Below are positions 15,284 through 22,940 of a stretch of 64,000 nucleotides of DNA, one piece after another. Each line of letters starts with the position of its first letter. Position 1 is the first letter of the stretch. The position numbers and the translations under genes are program-made. The stretch is from Acidimicrobilacustris europaeus (lineage in GTDB: Bacteria; Actinomycetota; Acidimicrobiia; Acidimicrobiales; Acidimicrobilacustridaceae), in NCBI GenBank assembly GCA_965194515.1, contig OZ239146.1, positions 682,001 to 746,000 on the forward strand, read 5' to 3'. The notes under the pieces are model-generated. The model was given only the letters and a program-made list of their open reading frames with translations. It ran no database searches and had not been told where the DNA came from.

Positions 15284-15296
15284 GACACTCGCGAGC
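15284..15296 (+). promoter_or_regulatory. -10-like hexamer before ygfZ
   Basis: GACACT at 15284-15289 keeps A2 and T6 of the consensus and lies 7 nt before the GTG at 15297, with no Shine-Dalgarno. Confidence 0.35.
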
Positions 15297-16229
15297 GTGA
15301 GTGCTCCTTCGAACGACCAAATCATCGCCGGCTACGAGGCACTGCAAGGTGCAGGCGGAGCAGTCGTTGTTGAACGCGACGTTCTGTCGGTGACTGGTCC
15401 CGATGCTGCTCGGTATCTGCAGGGCCAACTCAGTCAGGACGTTGTCGCCATGGCTGGGGACAGCGCATGGTCGTTTCTTTTGGCTCCAACGGGCAAGGTC
15501 GATTCGTGGCTGCGTGTTCATCGCATTGACGCTGAGAATTACGTACTCGAAACCGATCCCGACTACGGCGACCTCATCCTCACTCGATTGAAGCGGTTCT
15601 TGTTGCGAACGAAAGCGACAATTACCGAACCGCAGCGCAGCGCGTTAGTGCAGCATCGCTGGGACTCCTCACTTGTTCGCCTTGGTGACGAAGGGCCTGA
15701 AGGTTCCCTCGTCGCAACTCCCGTTGGGCCCCTTGTCGCGGGCCGCGATGAACTCATTGTCAACGCACCGCTCACTGATCCGCGCGTATCGGTTGTCGAC
15801 GCTGTCGCAACTGAGGCAATGATTCGTTATCGGATCGCCCATGGAATCCCAGCGATGGGAACCGAGCTGACCGGGGACACCATTCCCGGCGAAGCCGGCG
15901 CATGGGTCATCGACGCGTCGGTGAGTTTCACAAAGGGCTGTTACACCGGCCAGGAGCTCGTCGCCAGAATCGATAGTCGTGGAAACAATGTTCCCCATCC
16001 CATTCGCCTACTCATGCTTGAGGGCGATGCTTCTGTCGGTGACGACGTAACCGTCGACGGTGCTGCGGTAGGCACGATCACGAGCATCACTCCGTCGTTG
16101 AGCGCGGCACTTCCTGCGCTTGCTCTTGCTCGTGTTGGGCGAGCGGTGGTTCCGGGCACTCAGGTTGTTGTTGGCGCCGGCCCAAGTGCCTGCGCTGCTT
16201 CGGTGGTTGAGCCGGGTTCGGTTCGCTGA
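15297..16229 (+). CDS. ygfZ: Folate-binding YgfZ/GcvT-like protein
   Basis: The 310-residue protein belongs to the YgfZ/IBA57 family, which uses folate to support repair or assembly of iron-sulfur enzymes. It opens with SVTGPDAARYLQGQLSQDV, has a GcvT-like fold and carries the signature KGCYTGQELVARIDSRG with its conserved cysteine. A frame extension to 15255 exists, but GTG 15297 lies 7 nt after a -10-like hexamer and gives the expected N-terminus. It ends 6 nt before the J-domain gene, so the two may share a transcript. It has no known link to tryptophan synthesis. Confidence 0.85.
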   Translation: MSAPSNDQIIAGYEALQGAGGAVVVERDVLSVTGPDAARYLQGQLSQDVVAMAGDSAWSFLLAPTGKVDSWLRVHRIDAENYVLETDPDYGDLILTRLKRFLLRTKATITEPQRSALVQHRWDSSLVRLGDEGPEGSLVATPVGPLVAGRDELIVNAPLTDPRVSVVDAVATEAMIRYRIAHGIPAMGTELTGDTIPGEAGAWVIDASVSFTKGCYTGQELVARIDSRGNNVPHPIRLLMLEGDASVGDDVTVDGAAVGTITSITPSLSAALPALALARVGRAVVPGTQVVVGAGPSACAASVVEPGSVR

Positions 16230-16235
16230 ATCGTT

Positions 16236-16778
16236 ATGGCTGATTCTCTTTACAGCCGACTCGGGGTGTCGCCCTCGGCGAACGCCGCCGAAATTCGTCG
16301 GGCCTATCTCCAGTTGGCGCGAATACATCACCCGGACTTCCACACCAACGAGGCCGACCGACAGAAGAACGAACGCGAGATGCAGGCGATCAACGAAGCG
16401 TGGGCAGTACTCGGCGATCCCGATCGTCGCCGGACTCACGATGAGCGCATGCGTCTGACGCAGTCCGACCCCGTCGCCACGGGAACACCGGTTCCTGGTC
16501 GCTATGACTTTGTTCCCTACGACGACAGCGATGACGAGATAGATCCTCGACTCATCGACGACGTTGGGGTCGAGGGGACCGAAGTCGCCCGTTCGGTGCA
16601 AATGGCGCCGGTTGTGTGTTTCTTCGGTGGCCTTTTCGGTGTGATTTTTGGCGTCCTGGTAAACCTCTCGTTCCTCATTGCAGTGGGAATTGTCGGACTC
16701 GTGCTCGCTCTTCTTGGGTTTCTCGCCGCCCCGGCGGTGGCGATCTCACGAAGCATCAGGGCCGAGCGCGATCGCTAG
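16236..16778 (+). CDS. Membrane-bound J-domain protein
   Basis: Residues 3-67 form a J domain (LYSRLGVSPSANAAEIRRAY, then the HPD tripeptide in IHHPDF and DPDRRRTHD), which would stimulate an Hsp70 ATPase. An acidic linker (YDDSDDEIDPRLIDD) leads to two adjoining hydrophobic helices (about residues 125-170) and a basic tail. The order J domain then membrane hairpin suggests a cytoplasmic J domain tethered to the membrane. There is no G/F-rich or zinc-finger region, so it is not classical DnaJ. It sits directly after ygfZ. Confidence 0.8.
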   Translation: MADSLYSRLGVSPSANAAEIRRAYLQLARIHHPDFHTNEADRQKNEREMQAINEAWAVLGDPDRRRTHDERMRLTQSDPVATGTPVPGRYDFVPYDDSDDEIDPRLIDDVGVEGTEVARSVQMAPVVCFFGGLFGVIFGVLVNLSFLIAVGIVGLVLALLGFLAAPAVAISRSIRAERDR

Positions 16779-16787
16779 TAGTTGGCC

Positions 16788-16801
16788 TAAGGTCTGCGCC
16801 C
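16788..16801 (+). promoter_or_regulatory. TANNNT -10 hexamer before the monooxygenase-like gene and trpC
   Basis: TAAGGT at 16788-16793 is 8 nt before ATG 16802; no Shine-Dalgarno. Confidence 0.5.
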
Positions 16802-17116
16802 ATGACTCAGACCTCATTGTTCGTAAAGATGGTGTTTCAACCCGGAAAGCGTGACGAAGGTGTCGCCGCCCTCGAGACCATGCTTCCAGTCGTTGCCGGT
16901 GAACCCGGCACGCTTGTGTACTCGTTCCACCGCGATGCTGGTGACGAGAACACGGTGTGGATCTTTGAGCTGTATTCCGATGGCGATGCGCTTGGCGTGC
17001 ACGGTGGTTCCGACGCAATGAAGGAACTCTTTGGCACGCTCACTGGCCTTATGGCCGAACCGCCGATGATGGTGATGTCGACCCCCACCGGCAACGCAAA
17101 GGGTCTTCCAAACTGA
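16802..17116 (+). CDS. Antibiotic biosynthesis monooxygenase (ABM/YgiN-like) domain protein
   Basis: The 104-residue protein fits the dimeric alpha/beta ABM fold: an N-terminal strand SLFVKMVFQPG, then a helix (RDEGVAALETMLP), EPGTLVYSFHRDAGDENTVWIFELYSDGDAL and HGGSDAMKELFGTL. Family members include quinol monooxygenases, but many have unknown substrates and no cofactor. The ATG at 16802 follows a TAAGGT hexamer. Its stop overlaps a CTG that begins trpC (CTGA). Confidence 0.75.
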   Translation: MTQTSLFVKMVFQPGKRDEGVAALETMLPVVAGEPGTLVYSFHRDAGDENTVWIFELYSDGDALGVHGGSDAMKELFGTLTGLMAEPPMMVMSTPTGNAKGLPN

Positions 17117-17907
17117 CCACGTATCTCGACCGCATTCTTGAGGCGCACCGAGAGGTTGCGGCTCGCGACGATCGCCCGTTCGACGAACTTGTCGAGCGGG
17201 CGATGTCCGTCGCGCCTGCGCGTGGATTTCGCGCAGCGCTCGAAATGGTTGCAGCGTCGGGAGATATCGCGGTGATTTCCGAAATCAAACGCCGCTCGCC
17301 GTCGAAAGGCGACCTCGCCCCTGGTCTCGATCCCGTAGTACTCGCGCAGCAGTACGAACGCGGTGGTGCTGTGTGTTTGTCCGTGCTCACCGATGTCGAC
17401 TTCTTTGGCGGATCAATCGAAGATCTTGTTGCCGCCCGCGCTGCGTGCACACTTCCGGTCTTGCGCAAAGACTTCACCGTCAGTGCTCGCGACGTGTGCG
17501 ATGCCCGCATCATGGGAGCCGACTGCGTGCTGCTCATCGCCGCCGCTCTTGACCAAGCCGAGCTCGAATCATTTTTGAAGTTGGCCCATGCCATCGGGTT
17601 CGATGCGCTTGTCGAGATTCACGATGAAGCCGAACTCGATCGCGCTGTTGCCGCTGGCGCTGATCTGATCGGCGTGAACCAAAGAGACCTCGTGACTTTT
17701 GCTGTCGATACCGACCGGGCCGTGCGGATGGCGCCGCAAATGCCGACAGGTGTTGTGCGAGTAGCGGAATCTGGTATTACGGGCCCAGCCGATGCAGCCT
17801 TACTGGCGGGTGCGGGCTACCACGCTGTGCTCGTGGGTGAGCACCTCGTGACCTCGGGCGATCCCGAGGGTGGAGTCGCAGCCCTTCGGAGCGCTCGCCG
17901 GCCATAG
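17113..17907 (+). CDS. trpC: Indole-3-glycerol phosphate synthase with probable CTG start
   Basis: TrpC cyclises CdRP to indole-3-glycerol phosphate. The barrel contains ISEIKRRSPSKGDL (catalytic lysine), LRKDFTVSARDV, DCVLLIAAALD, VEIHDEAELDRA, IGVNQRDLVTF and VAESGITGPAD. The first ATG, at 17203, would remove about 30 residues that match the family N-terminus (TTYLDRILEAHREVAARD). No ATG, GTG or TTG exists there; the frame begins exactly with CTG at 17113, in a 4-bp overlap (CTGA) with the upstream stop, mirroring the GTGA and ATGA overlaps elsewhere in this cluster. I therefore call CTG as start, giving 264 residues, the normal length. A start at 17203 is the fallback. Confidence 0.85.
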   Translation: MTTYLDRILEAHREVAARDDRPFDELVERAMSVAPARGFRAALEMVAASGDIAVISEIKRRSPSKGDLAPGLDPVVLAQQYERGGAVCLSVLTDVDFFGGSIEDLVAARAACTLPVLRKDFTVSARDVCDARIMGADCVLLIAAALDQAELESFLKLAHAIGFDALVEIHDEAELDRAVAAGADLIGVNQRDLVTFAVDTDRAVRMAPQMPTGVVRVAESGITGPADAALLAGAGYHAVLVGEHLVTSGDPEGGVAALRSARRP

Positions 17908-17942
17908 GATCTGACGCATACAACGACACAGGGGGAGTCACA

Positions 17943-19196
17943 ATGACTCGTTACAACATGTCCGAATCCGAGATGCCCTCGGCGTGGTTCAACATCCTTC
18001 CGCGACTAGCGACGCCGATGGATCCCCCGCTTCATCCCGGAACCCGTGAACCCGTCACGCCTGACGATCTTGCACCGCTGTTCCCGATGGCACTGATCAT
18101 GCAAGAAATGTCACCAGAACCGTGGATCGACATCCCCGGTCCCGTGCTCGACATCCTTCGTCTATGGCGTCCGACACCGCTCGTGCGTGCTGAACGTCTT
18201 GAGAAGATGCTTGACACTCCCGCACGTATTTACTTTAAGGACGAGTCCGTGTCGCCCGCTGGTTCGCATAAGCCGAACACCGCCGTACCGCAGGCCTATT
18301 ACAACAAGATGGAAGGCATTAATCGCCTCACCACCGAAACTGGTGCAGGCCAGTGGGGTACCGCGCTTTCGTTTGCAACGGCCCAGTTCGACATGGAATG
18401 CATGGTGTACATGGTGCGCGCCTCTTTTGAACAGAAGCCGTATCGAAAAATAATGATGGAGGTATGGGGCGGAAATGTTGTTCCGTCGCCGATCGACGAT
18501 CCGTCGAATCCTGGTTCGCTCGGTGCAGCAATCTCTGATGCTGTTCGCGATTGCGTGCAGCGAGATGACTCGCATTACGCGCTTGGCTCGGTGCTGAACC
18601 ACGTGCTTCTTCACCAAACTGTGATCGGTCTTGAAGCACGCGATCAGCTCCGTGCCGCGGGTGAAGAACTTCCCGATGTGGTTATCGCTCCATGTGGTGG
18701 CGGATCCAACCTGGGGGGCATTGCATTCCCATTTGTTCCTGACGAAAGCGTTCGTCTCGTCGCTGTCGAACCGTCGGCGTGTCCGACTCTTACCCAGGGC
18801 CGTTTCGAGTACGACTTCGGCGATGTTGCCGGGATGACTCCGCTTATGCCGATGTACACGCTTGGCGCCGATTTCATGCCACCGTCGATCCACGCTGGTG
18901 GCCTTCGCTACCACGGCGATTCCCCGATTATCTCGAAGCTCGTGCACGAGGGTCGCATGGAAGCCGTCGCTATCAATCAGGGCAAGGTGTTCGACGCAGC
19001 AATCAAGTTTGCCAATGCTGAGGGCAAGGTTCCGGCTCCCGAATGTGGTCACGGCATTGCTGTCGCCATCGACGAAGCGCTTGCCGCCAAGGAGTCAGGT
19101 GAAGAGAAGGTCATTCTTTTCAACTACTGCGGACACGGTCATCTCGACCTCGCGGCCTACGACGAGTACCTCAGCGGCCGAATGGTCGACGCCTGA
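17943..19196 (+). CDS. TrpB2-type tryptophan synthase beta chain-like protein
   Basis: This 417-residue PLP enzyme is of the TrpB2 class, longer than ordinary TrpB. It has the PLP lysine in DESVSPAGSHKPNTAV, TETGAGQWGTALSF, and the phosphate-binding CGGGSNLGG. TrpB2 proteins convert indole and serine to tryptophan without tight complex formation with TrpA; some may serve as serine deaminases or salvage indole. A conventional trpB lies 0.7 kb downstream, with trpF between them. A good Shine-Dalgarno (GGGGGAG, 5 nt from the ATG) precedes this start, unlike most neighbours. Confidence 0.92.
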   Translation: MTRYNMSESEMPSAWFNILPRLATPMDPPLHPGTREPVTPDDLAPLFPMALIMQEMSPEPWIDIPGPVLDILRLWRPTPLVRAERLEKMLDTPARIYFKDESVSPAGSHKPNTAVPQAYYNKMEGINRLTTETGAGQWGTALSFATAQFDMECMVYMVRASFEQKPYRKIMMEVWGGNVVPSPIDDPSNPGSLGAAISDAVRDCVQRDDSHYALGSVLNHVLLHQTVIGLEARDQLRAAGEELPDVVIAPCGGGSNLGGIAFPFVPDESVRLVAVEPSACPTLTQGRFEYDFGDVAGMTPLMPMYTLGADFMPPSIHAGGLRYHGDSPIISKLVHEGRMEAVAINQGKVFDAAIKFANAEGKVPAPECGHGIAVAIDEALAAKESGEEKVILFNYCGHGHLDLAAYDEYLSGRMVDA

Positions 19197-19239
19197 TTCT
19201 GTCGAAACAATTGATCGCGTGATGAACACGTCGCGCCGC

Positions 19240-19251
19240 TAGCGTCGTGAC
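19240..19251 (+). promoter_or_regulatory. TANNNT -10 hexamer before trpF
   Basis: TAGCGT at 19240-19245 with a 6-nt spacer to GTG 19252; no Shine-Dalgarno. Third occurrence of GCTAGCGT in the his-trp cluster. Confidence 0.6.
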
Positions 19252-19884
19252 GTGTTCATCAAGATCTGCGGAACAACGAGCGTCGAGGACGCACTGCTTG
19301 CAGTTTCCCTTGGCGCCGACGCGCTCGGCTTCATTTTTGCCGAGTCGAAACGTCAGGTCGATGTCGCAACAGTTGCAGCGATCGTTCCGCAACTCCCGGC
19401 CGAAACGATTGCGGTGGGGGTTTTCCGCAACGAGTCTGCAGAGCGCATTCTTGAAATCGTGAAGGCTGCAGGGCTCACGGGTGTGCAGTTGCACGGAAGC
19501 GAAGGACCAGAGGTGGCACAGGCATTGCGCGACACCATTGCGTTCCTCGTCCAGGTCTTCACCGCTGACGATCCTCGGCTCGAACGGCTCGATGAGTACC
19601 CGATCGATGCGGTCTTGCTGGATTCACCCACGCCAGGCTCGGGAGCGACCTTCGACTGGTCCAAGGTCGCCGATCTGCCGCAGCGTCATCGGGTGGTCCT
19701 CGCCGGAGGCCTGAACGCCGCGAATGTGGCCGAAGCAGTCGAGCGGGTCCGCCCATGGGGCGTCGATGTGGTGAGTGGGGTCGAGGCATCGGCGGGCCGT
19801 AAAGACCCCGACGCGCTCGCCGCGTTCATCGAGACCGCGAAAGATGCCCTGTCCGAGTTCTCCACCGACCCGGGCCCGGCGTAG
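19252..19884 (+). CDS. trpF: Phosphoribosylanthranilate isomerase
   Basis: TrpF isomerises phosphoribosylanthranilate to CdRP. The 210-residue barrel starts FIKICGTTSVEDAL with the catalytic cysteine, continues with ADALGFIFAESKRQV, VGVFRNES, VQLHGSEGPE, and has the aspartate in VLLDSPTPGSGATFDW and LAGGLNAANVAEAV. Actinobacteria with PriA usually lack trpF, so its presence is a lineage marker. GTG start, immediately behind a TANNNT hexamer. Confidence 0.93.
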   Translation: MFIKICGTTSVEDALLAVSLGADALGFIFAESKRQVDVATVAAIVPQLPAETIAVGVFRNESAERILEIVKAAGLTGVQLHGSEGPEVAQALRDTIAFLVQVFTADDPRLERLDEYPIDAVLLDSPTPGSGATFDWSKVADLPQRHRVVLAGGLNAANVAEAVERVRPWGVDVVSGVEASAGRKDPDALAAFIETAKDALSEFSTDPGPA

Positions 19885-19894
19885 CCTCATCCTT
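19882..19894 (+). promoter_or_regulatory. TANNNT -10 hexamer before trpB
   Basis: TAGCCT at 19882-19887 with a 7-nt spacer to ATG 19895. The hexamer overlaps the trpF stop codon (TAG), so trpBA may have an internal leaderless promoter. Confidence 0.5.
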
Positions 19895-21052
19895 ATGTCA
19901 CTGCCTGAGCCATCATCAAGCGGTCGTTTCGGAGAGTTCGGAGGGCGCTATGTGCCCGAGACTCTCGTGCCGGCCTGTCAGGAACTCGAAGCCGCGTTCC
20001 GTGAGGCGTGGGCCGATCAATCATTCCGCGACGAGCTCGACGGTTTGCTTGCCGATTACGCAGGTCGTCCATCGCCGATCACCGAATGTCATCGTCTTTC
20101 AGCAGAACTCGGTGTGCGCGTGCTACTGAAGCGCGAAGACCTCAATCACACCGGTTCCCACAAGATCAACAACGTGCTTGGCCAAGCCCTTCTCGCTAAG
20201 CGCATGGGCAAGACCCGCCTTGTCGCCGAAACCGGTGCCGGCCAACACGGTGTCGCATCAGCAACGGCAGCAGCGCTTATGGGCATGGAATGCAAAGTCT
20301 TCATGGGCGAGGTCGACATGGAGCGCCAGGCGCTCAATGTGTTTCGTATGCGTTTGCTCGGTGCCGAAGTTGTTCCGGCTATGTCCGGCAGTCGCACGCT
20401 CAAAGACGCAGTGAACGAAGCCATGCGCGATTGGGTCGGCACTGTCGAGAACACCCATTACTGCCTTGGTTCCGTGATGGGGCCGCATCCATACCCGTGG
20501 ATGGTTCGCGAATTCCATACCGTCATCGGTAAGGAATCTCGTGAGCAGTGCGCCAAGTTGCTCGAGAATGAAATTCCCGATGTCGTCACCGCATGTGTTG
20601 GTGGCGGATCAAATGCCATTGGCATCTTCAGTGGCTTTGCCGACACCACCGCTGAACTTGTTGGCGTTGAACCTGCTGGTGGCGCTGCGGTTGGTCGTGG
20701 TGTGCCCGGCGTCGTGCACGGCATGAAGAGCTATCTCATGCAGGACGAATTCGGTCAGGTGCAAGAAGCGCATTCGATCTCTGCGGGTCTCGATTACCCC
20801 GGCGTCGGTCCTGAGCATTCACACCTTTCCTCAATCGGTCGTGCTCGATACGAGCAGGTCACCGACGATGAAGTCATCGCTGCGTTCCAACTTCTCAGCC
20901 GCACCGAAGGCATCATCCCGGCGCTCGAACCAGCTCACGCATTGGCCTGGATCAGTCGTGACCGAGCCAAGCTTGCCGGAAAGACCGTGCTCCTCAACAT
21001 GTCTGGCCGCGGTGACAAAGACGTCGGCCAAATGATGGAAATCCTCGGATGA
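19895..21052 (+). CDS. trpB: Tryptophan synthase beta chain
   Basis: TrpB condenses indole with serine to form tryptophan, with PLP, in the TrpA2B2 complex. The 385-residue protein opens GRFGEFGGRYVPETL and has the PLP lysine in LNHTGSHKINNVLGQ, ETGAGQHGVASAT, MGEVDMERQALNVFRM, and CVGGGSNAIG. The longer frame from 19775 overlaps trpF and is not coding. The stop overlaps the trpA start (ATGA). Confidence 0.96.
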   Translation: MSLPEPSSSGRFGEFGGRYVPETLVPACQELEAAFREAWADQSFRDELDGLLADYAGRPSPITECHRLSAELGVRVLLKREDLNHTGSHKINNVLGQALLAKRMGKTRLVAETGAGQHGVASATAAALMGMECKVFMGEVDMERQALNVFRMRLLGAEVVPAMSGSRTLKDAVNEAMRDWVGTVENTHYCLGSVMGPHPYPWMVREFHTVIGKESREQCAKLLENEIPDVVTACVGGGSNAIGIFSGFADTTAELVGVEPAGGAAVGRGVPGVVHGMKSYLMQDEFGQVQEAHSISAGLDYPGVGPEHSHLSSIGRARYEQVTDDEVIAAFQLLSRTEGIIPALEPAHALAWISRDRAKLAGKTVLLNMSGRGDKDVGQMMEILG

Positions 21053-21879
21053 GTCGGACGCTCGCCGAGGAAGGACTCACGATTCCCGACGCGCCTGCGG
21101 AACCGGGGGAGTTCGAACGCTCGTTGCGTGCCACCCGCGAAAGTGGTCGCAAGCTGTTGGTTGCCTATGTCACCGGCGGACTTCACGACGAATGGCCCGA
21201 CGTTGTTCGTGCTGTTGCCGATGCCGGTGCCGATGCAATTGAAATTGGTATTCCATTCTCTGACCCGGTCATGGACGGCCCGGTTATTCAAGAAGCCAGC
21301 GAGCTCGCGTTGCGCGATGGCGCCAGTCCTGTCACGGTGCTCGACACGCTGCGCACGATCGATGCCGGTGTTCCGCTCGCAGTCATGACCTATTACAACC
21401 TTGCGTTCCACATGGGCCATGAACGTTTTGCATCGTTGATGTACGAGGCCGGGGTGCGCGCGGCGATCCTTCCCGACCTTCCGCTCGAAGAGGTTGGCCC
21501 GTGGGCAACAGCGGCCGATCCAGCGGGTATCGAAACCGTGATGCTCGCAGCTCCGACAGCTCCCGATGAGCGACTTCCCCGCGTCGTCGCTCGTTCTCGT
21601 GGTTTCGTTTACGCAGTCGGTCTTCTCGGCGTGACTGGTGAACGCGATGCACTTGCCGCGTCATCGTTGGTTATTGCTCGTCGACTCAAGGCCATTACCG
21701 ACAAGCCCGTGCTCGTTGGTGTTGGCGTTTCGAACGGTCAGCAAGCAGCGGAAGTCAGTCAGGTCGCCGATGGCTGCGTGATCGGTTCGGCGCTCATGCG
21801 TCGTGTCGTTGCTGGCGAAGGTCCCGCCGGTGCAGGCGCCTTCATCGCTGAAGTACGTGCTGCGCTCGACGCGTCATGA
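21049..21879 (+). CDS. trpA: Tryptophan synthase alpha chain
   Basis: TrpA cleaves indole-3-glycerol phosphate to indole and glyceraldehyde 3-phosphate and passes indole to TrpB. The 276-residue barrel includes LVAYVTGGLHDEW, the catalytic glutamate in IEIGIPFSDPVMDGPVIQ, VMTYYNLAFH, ILPDLPLEE, LAAPTAPDER and VGVGVSNGQQA. Note VTGG instead of the common PYI element near the N-terminus, otherwise standard. ATGA overlaps join it to trpB upstream and glbO downstream. Confidence 0.95.
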   Translation: MSRTLAEEGLTIPDAPAEPGEFERSLRATRESGRKLLVAYVTGGLHDEWPDVVRAVADAGADAIEIGIPFSDPVMDGPVIQEASELALRDGASPVTVLDTLRTIDAGVPLAVMTYYNLAFHMGHERFASLMYEAGVRAAILPDLPLEEVGPWATAADPAGIETVMLAAPTAPDERLPRVVARSRGFVYAVGLLGVTGERDALAASSLVIARRLKAITDKPVLVGVGVSNGQQAAEVSQVADGCVIGSALMRRVVAGEGPAGAGAFIAEVRAALDAS

Positions 21880-22319
21880 CCGACGCAAATGCCACTGATG
21901 CCGGTGGCGACAACGAACGCCGTCAGATCCCACTCGAACAACCGCTGTTCGATCGGGTCGACCCCGAGTTCTTCAACCGTCTTGTCGATCGTTTCTACGA
22001 CGGCGTCATCGCAGATCCGGTCCTGGCCCCGCTCTATCCGGCCGATGACCTCGATGGTGCCCGTGAACGTCTCCGGATGTTCCTTGTGCAGTTCTGGGGA
22101 GGCCCTCAGACCTATAGCGAACAGCGAGGCCATCCACGGCTTCGGATGCGCCATGAGCCCTACGTGATCGGTGAGGCCGAACGAGAGGCTTGGTTCCGCC
22201 TTATGGCCAACGCGGTGGGCGCAGAGGTCGAGGCCGGAGCATTGAGCGACGAGGATGAGGCCCGAATGCTGGGATATTTCGCCCATTCGGCCAAATTCAT
22301 GATGAATTCGCCGGAGTGA
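21876..22319 (+). CDS. glbO: Group II truncated hemoglobin (GlbO-like)
   Basis: This 147-residue 2-on-2 hemoglobin has a helix start FFNRLVDRFYDGVIADPVL, the group II MFLVQFWGGPQTY, the proximal histidine region HPRLRMRHEPY and the conserved Trp in AWFRLM. Such proteins bind oxygen and may detoxify NO or peroxide or aid respiration. An N-terminal polar extension of about 15 residues precedes the fold. The ATG overlaps the trpA stop, so it is translationally coupled to tryptophan synthase. The functional link is unknown. Confidence 0.9.
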   Translation: MTDANATDAGGDNERRQIPLEQPLFDRVDPEFFNRLVDRFYDGVIADPVLAPLYPADDLDGARERLRMFLVQFWGGPQTYSEQRGHPRLRMRHEPYVIGEAEREAWFRLMANAVGAEVEAGALSDEDEARMLGYFAHSAKFMMNSPE

Positions 22320-22516
22320 CGGGCGTCTCATTTTCGTCTCTGACCAGCACTGATTCAGCCGGGTGCATAGTCATGCAAGAAAATCCGCTGCCATCCACCA
22401 TTTCGGGAGCAACTGCCGCAATGCTTGAGTCCCATCGGGCGGTCCTGCCCGAGTTCGAAGGTGACCGGGGGCCGACCCGGAATCCAACCCGTGCCGGGCC
22501 ACATGGCTGGGCCAAC
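22320..22516 (+). promoter_or_regulatory. Structured leader/promoter region of hupB
   Basis: I see no gene in these 197 bp. Several short GC hairpins can form (for example GGGC/GCCC near 22439 and CCGGG/CCCGG near 22469). A CATAGT hexamer near 22366 is a weak -10 candidate. The region could be a long 5' leader of the HU gene. Confidence 0.25.
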
Positions 22517-22522
22517 AGGAGG
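22517..22522 (+). promoter_or_regulatory. Consensus ribosome binding site of hupB
   Basis: AGGAGG with a 5-nt spacer to ATG 22528. It is one of the few perfect Shine-Dalgarno sequences in the window. Confidence 0.85.
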
Positions 22523-22527
22523 AAGTC

Positions 22528-22812
22528 ATGACCAAGAGCGAACTCATCGCCGAGATCTCGAACCGGACGGGCCAGACCAAGGCCGACGTGGAGAAGACTC
22601 TCAAGTCGTTTGAAGACATCGCACACGAGGTTGTTGCAAAGGGCGCTGAGAAGTTGACGCTCCCGGGTTTCATCAGCTTCGAGCAGACCCACCGCAAGGC
22701 TCGTACCGCTCGCAATCCGCAGACCGGTGCAGCCATTCAAGTTCCCGCAACCAACGCCGCCAAGGTGTCGGCCGGTGCAAAGCTCAAGGCTTCAGCAAAG
22801 GCTGGCGTCTGA
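22528..22812 (+). CDS. hupB: HU-family histone-like DNA-binding protein
   Basis: The 94-residue protein is a compact HU: TKSELIAEISNRTGQTKADVEK, a central LTLPGFISFEQTHRKARTARNPQTG DNA-binding arm with the RNPQTG signature, and a short C-terminal tail. Mycobacterial and Streptomyces HupB often carry a long Lys/Ala-rich tail. This one ends with only KLKASAKAGV, a minimal form. It is flanked by a strong Shine-Dalgarno and an intrinsic terminator, so it is an independent, probably highly expressed unit. Confidence 0.96.
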   Translation: MTKSELIAEISNRTGQTKADVEKTLKSFEDIAHEVVAKGAEKLTLPGFISFEQTHRKARTARNPQTGAAIQVPATNAAKVSAGAKLKASAKAGV

Positions 22813-22836
22813 GTTTCCCTGCAACGCAATCTGTAA

Positions 22837-22874
22837 AGAGGGAGGGTGCGAGAGCACCCTCCCTCTTTCGTTTT
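22837..22874 (+). terminator. Rho-independent terminator of hupB
   Basis: A 13-bp perfect stem (22837-22849 with 22854-22866) closed by a GAGA tetraloop, followed by TTCGTTTT. Strong, with a GNRA-type loop. Confidence 0.9.
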
Positions 22875-22928
22875 CCCATACATACATCGAAGGCATATGC
22901 GCCGCGCATTGCCGATCGCTTCTCCCGC

Positions 22929-22940
22929 TAGTTTAAGGAG
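22929..22940 (+). promoter_or_regulatory. TANNNT -10 hexamer before bcp
   Basis: TAGTTT at 22929-22934, then 6 nt (AAGGAG) and ATG 22941. The AAGGAG abuts the ATG, too close to act as a Shine-Dalgarno, so a leaderless start is more likely. Confidence 0.55.

Noticed and set aside
18162..19052. A 296-codon minus-strand frame opposite trpB2.
   Set aside because: It is the antisense shadow of a highly conserved enzyme, with a composition rich in Arg, His and Cys and no domain.
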